Below the pieces are notes generated by a model. That model was not told where the DNA came from. It searched no databases and saw only the letters and a list, made by a program, of their open reading frames with translations. Made by a program: the position numbers and the translations under genes. Positions 60,598 to 64,000 of a stretch of DNA of 64,000 nt are shown here, in pieces. The DNA comes from Hormiphora californensis (taxonomy: Eukaryota; Ctenophora; Tentaculata; Cydippida; Pleurobrachiidae), in NCBI GenBank assembly GCA_020137815.1, contig CM035353.1, positions 8,091,298 through 8,155,297 of the forward strand, read 5' to 3'. Numbering within the stretch: position 1 is the stretch's first letter; each line of letters opens with the position of its first letter.

Positions 60598-60653
60598 AGA
60601 GAGAGAGAGGGAGAGAGAGAGAGAGGGAGAGAGAGAGAGAGAGAGATAGAGAG
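60480..60653. repeat. (GA)n microsatellite at the LTR-element insertion site
   Basis: Continues the short GA run seen left of the 5' LTR (39,529-39,538), so the element split or abutted this tract. Confidence 0.95.
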
Positions 60654-61106
60654 GCAATGTGATAGGCAACTGAGCTGTGTTCTGATCATTGATCTTCATC
60701 AAATACAACTAGATCTCTCCATTCTCTTGTATGTATCTCACTCAAGAAGTTGGAGTGTTCAAATTAATGGTTCTGTCTTTCATAGAGCCGGGAGCCTTCC
60801 ACAAAGCTCAAAACTAGAGTAGTCGGTGACATTTGGTGACTCTCTGTCTGTCTCTCACCTTGATTTTCGTATTATTGTATTCAAACTTTTCAACACTACT
60901 TTAAACAAATTAATTTGAGGATCCGTTTTGCTGCCCCTCGCTAATCCTTCTGAGACTTCTGTTTATCCCTCTCCTTCAAGAAAAGACAAGAGAAGACGTG
61001 TCTGGTTTTTCTAAGTAAACAGATCTCAGAGGACCTCGTTGGGTTATAACCAAGGACGCCAAGACTTGCTAGGAACGGTTCCTCGCGCCTCTATTTACAG
61101 GACAGG

Positions 61107-62395
61107 ATGTCGGGTGTGGCTACCCATGATGTTATTATGTGCAAGACAGATATGGAAGGTAAGTTGCTCGCCGCGAGCTACTCTGATAGATGTAAGGGTG
61201 CCAGTATAGCACAGAGCATCAAGGATGATGCAGCGGAAGCTCCAAGTGGGACAACGAAACCGATTTTATGGACAGTGATCAAAGAACTGTACTTCTTTGT
61301 TACCAGATACCAGGCGCATCTCTACCCACTCGTCGGAATCTGTATCTTCATTCACAGCAGGCGATTTACAGGAAACATTGGAAAAGCTGAAGGAGGATCT
61401 TTTGAGCACGCTTCCGGATCTAGTCGCTCCCAAGGTTAGCAAGATCCTTGCTCCCAACGGTCAATTGGCTACTCCTCCCGTGACTCGTATGGACTCGTTT
61501 CAGGGAACTACAACACCAGTGACTCCAATTAAGCGGTATCTGACGATCAAGGATAAAGGTGAGGAAGGACCTATGTGTGAGAAGAAGTGGACCACTGTCG
61601 TGAAGACAAAGGTGGAGAAAGCATTGAATAAGATTCCAGTCCTGGATCTTTCAGTCACCAAGAGGAGGACAAATCTTATGTTTGAGACTGATGAACAGTT
61701 GGAACAGGCGAAAGAGGTTCTATCTCCGTTCCTTGATGTTTCTCCCGTAGTGGAGAAGGAGAAGAAAAGAGATCCTCGCATCATGATCAATGATCTTGAC
61801 ATGGACTTGCTGGATAAAGATCGCCTTCTATCCGAGATTGTCAGTGATAAGAATGAGTCGGTGAAGAGACTGGTTGAAGGAGAGTCACCTGGTGAAGGTG
61901 GTCCATGTGAACAGAACAGGAAGATATGCAGTAATCCAGGTCTCTCCAGAAGTGAGGAAGGCGATATCAGACAGGAATGACAAACTATTCCTGAAACTTC
62001 GACAGCATTCAGTGAGGAACAGGTTTTATGTCACGCAGTGTTTTCACTGCCAGCGCTTTGGCCATGTAGCAGGATCCATCTACTGCCCAAACAAGGATAA
62101 ATCTGCGGTTTGTGCCTTCTGTACAGGAGATCATGACACTAGGAGTTGCCAAGCCAAGAAGGATAATGTATTGAGCAGGATGAAGTGTGTCAACTGTGAC
62201 CATGGAGGAAGCAGAGAGGACAAGCGTCATGCTCAAAGCCATCCAGCCTCCAGCAGTATGTGTCCATTCTATGTTAATGCTAAAGGAAGACTCATGGAGA
62301 GTACCAGTGGAGTAACGAAACAGGAAAAAAACATGTACCTGACGAGGGCATGGGAGGATCTGAGAGGAAAACGTCTTGGAGGATTGGCACACTAA
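61107..62395 (+). pseudogene. Non-LTR ORF1 (zinc-knuckle RNA-binding protein), frame-broken
   Basis: Coding signal passes through three frames: a possible start at 61,107; a long segment at about 61,279-61,890 with Lys/Glu-rich, probably coiled, sequence; then 61,874-62,395 with CX2C zinc knuckles (CFHCQRFGHVAGSIYC, then CAFCTGDHDTRSC and CVNCDHGG). The switch near 61,885 needs one base. ORF1 proteins of CR1/L2 elements bind element RNA as chaperones. Whether the breaks are real or sequence error is open. Confidence 0.7.
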
Positions 62396-64000
62396 ACGTC
62401 CACTCTATTATGAATAAGACGTCAGGTGTAATCACTCACTTAGAGGAAAAAGGATGTGACATTTGCTTGGTACAAGAGACTTACCTGAAACATAGTGACA
62501 CGGCCAAACTGCAGGAGATCAGAGACTACGGATGGAATATCTTCTCCTCGCCTAGAGCGGAACGTTCAGGAGGTGGAATAGGAATCTTGTACAGGGATGG
62601 TATCAAGTTGAAGTACACTCCGGTGAAAGCCAAGTTTAAGTCGTTTCAAGTCCAAGAAGCCCTTATTGGAGGGGGACAAGATGTAACGAGGCTGTGCAAT
62701 GTCTATAGACCTCCGTACACGGGCAAGGCACGGTTTACGGAAGCGCAGTTCTTGGAAGAGTTTACAGATTATCTGTCAGAATTGGTCTGTAAAACGGGGA
62801 ACCCTATCCTGATGGGTGATTTTAACTTCCAGGTTCATGAAACTCAGAACTTCTATGCAAAGAAGTTGCTTGGACTTCTTGACTCTCTTGGATTTGAACA
62901 AAGGGTCCCACTGCAACCTACTCATATTCGTGGTGGTACTCTGGATCTCCTACTCTGTCAGAAAAACAGACATTCTAAGGTTCAATCGGTGGAAATTTTT
63001 CCAGATGGAACGACCTCGGATCATTTCCTTGTTTTAGCGGAGCTGTGTATTGAAACTGTGGGAAGTGAATACAGGACTCGTGAAAAAGTGGATACTTACA
63101 GGGACTTCAAGGCTGTTGATATCGAACTACTTCGGTGTGCTTTTAGGAGTGTGGATTGGAGTGAGGCGATGGAATCTGGTTCAGCTGAGGAGGTTTTGTG
63201 TATTTATATGAGGAAACTTGAGGAACTTGTGGATAGGACTGTCCCGTTGAAGAGGAGAAAGAAGAGAGGAGCTAAGCTGAGGCCATGGAGAGATAATCCA
63301 GAGGTGCGTAAAGTTCTTCGTCAGCGGCGGAATGCTGAGCGAGCCTGGGAGAACAATAAAACCAGCGTCACGAAGAAGCAGTTCAATGAACTCAAGAGGC
63401 AGTTTGGGCGTGTTGACAAGGAAGCGAGGACGAACTATGTCAAGGAAGACTTGGAGGAGTCCAGAGATGACCCCAAAGCACTTCAAAGGAAGCTGAACCG
63501 CCTACTCGGAAATAACGAAACCTTCATGCCTGAAACCACAGATAAGCAGAGGCTAGCGGATGACTTTGCGGACTTCTTTGTTGGAAAAGTTGATAGGATC
63601 CGGTCTACTGTTATTGGAGGGAAGAACCTGAGGACTAAGAGGAACCCTATTCATCAGACACCCGTCTGTTGTTTTGAGGAATTCGAGGAAGTTTCCCCAG
63701 AGAAACTAAAGAGGATAATCAAAGACATGCCAGACAAGACATGTGATCTTGACCCTATACCAACATGGTTAGTGAAGGGTTGTGTGCATGAGCTAACTCC
63801 AGTCTTATGTAGGTTTATAAACCTATCTCTTGGATGTTCCAGTGTTCCTGAACTTCTACAGCAAGCTTTGGTGTTTCCAACGATTAAGAACCCTCATGGC
63901 GATAAGAACGCTTTGTCCAATTATCGACCAGTCTCCAACCTATCTTTTGTCTCCAAGCTTCTTGAAAAGATAGTTCTAGAGCAGCTCAACTCGTATCTTA
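62350..64000 (+). CDS. Non-LTR ORF2: AP endonuclease and reverse transcriptase (partial)
   Basis: ATG at 62,350, overlapping the end of ORF1 by 46 bp, then open to the window end (550 codons). The N-terminal endonuclease shows TLNVHS, LVQETY (catalytic Glu), GDFNF and TSDHFLV (catalytic Asp/His). A linker rich in Arg/Lys follows, then the start of RT with LSNYRPVSNLSFVSKLLEKI. The catalytic YADD motif would be beyond 64,000. The endonuclease nicks target DNA and the RT copies element RNA at the nick. No stops or missing residues in the visible part. Confidence 0.92.
   Translation, partial: MGGSERKTSWRIGTLNVHSIMNKTSGVITHLEEKGCDICLVQETYLKHSDTAKLQEIRDYGWNIFSSPRAERSGGGIGILYRDGIKLKYTPVKAKFKSFQVQEALIGGGQDVTRLCNVYRPPYTGKARFTEAQFLEEFTDYLSELVCKTGNPILMGDFNFQVHETQNFYAKKLLGLLDSLGFEQRVPLQPTHIRGGTLDLLLCQKNRHSKVQSVEIFPDGTTSDHFLVLAELCIETVGSEYRTREKVDTYRDFKAVDIELLRCAFRSVDWSEAMESGSAEEVLCIYMRKLEELVDRTVPLKRRKKRGAKLRPWRDNPEVRKVLRQRRNAERAWENNKTSVTKKQFNELKRQFGRVDKEARTNYVKEDLEESRDDPKALQRKLNRLLGNNETFMPETTDKQRLADDFADFFVGKVDRIRSTVIGGKNLRTKRNPIHQTPVCCFEEFEEVSPEKLKRIIKDMPDKTCDLDPIPTWLVKGCVHELTPVLCRFINLSLGCSSVPELLQQALVFPTIKNPHGDKNALSNYRPVSNLSFVSKLLEKIVLEQLNSYL

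Larger units (their letters stand above)
60790..64000 (+). mobile_element. CR1/L2-like non-LTR retrotransposon, 5' part, runs off window
   Basis: About 320 bp of 5' UTR (start approximate), then ORF1 with zinc knuckles and ORF2 beginning with an apurinic endonuclease and continuing into the RT. The presence of ORF1 and endonuclease shows it is not 5'-truncated like the copy at 830. It lies in the same presumed TRRAP intron as the LTR element. Confidence 0.88.

Overview
The window is animal (metazoan) nuclear DNA, probably a marine invertebrate. The evidence is short GT-AG introns (mostly 50-250 bp), a multi-exon TRRAP gene, a lysosomal-acid-lipase gene, a calponin-homology gene, several classes of eukaryotic transposon, and GA/CT microsatellites. 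A sponge or another non-bilaterian is a guess from intron style and cannot be settled here. No CRISPR arrays, operons, rRNA or tRNA genes were recognised.

Layout. 1-2.6 kb: repeat-rich DNA with the 3' part of a CR1/L2-like non-LTR retrotransposon. 2.68-4.09 kb (minus): 5' end of a secreted or lysosomal acid lipase gene, missing its last exons. 4.8-23.2 kb (plus): a calponin-homology gene whose main exon carries three successive Pro/Glu/Val arrays (21-, 27- and 33-bp units, about 12 kb in all), resembling PEVK-type elastic sequence. 23.2-26.7 kb: intergenic, with a GA tract and a MITE flanked by an 8-bp target duplication. 26.75-39.12 kb (minus): 40 exons coding for roughly the C-terminal half of TRRAP/Tra1 (FAT, pseudokinase and FATC regions). 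The missing N-terminal half should lie beyond 64 kb, so the rest of the window would be one huge TRRAP intron.

That intron holds a nested system. A 20.9-kb Ty3/gypsy-type LTR retroelement (39,539-60,479; two 307-bp LTRs with no difference seen) encodes gag, a -1 frameshifted pol, an env-like glycoprotein and an unrecognised post-env ORF. Its env gene is split by a 9,089-bp DNA transposon (47,895-56,983) with short hAT-like ends and an 8-bp target duplication. That transposon carries a 14-exon gene which I could assemble into a continuous 687-codon frame with RNase H/hAT-like hallmarks. Smaller hairpin elements sit inside its introns. From about 60.8 kb a second CR1/L2-like element runs off the window end.

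Quality caveat: single-base frameshifts recur in unrelated coding contexts (two TRRAP exons, the calponin-homology gene, the retroelement ORF3, the non-LTR ORF1), and three tracts of the 27-bp array are shredded by indels. Residual long-read consensus error is the simplest explanation, so breaks should not be read as pseudogenisation without raw reads.
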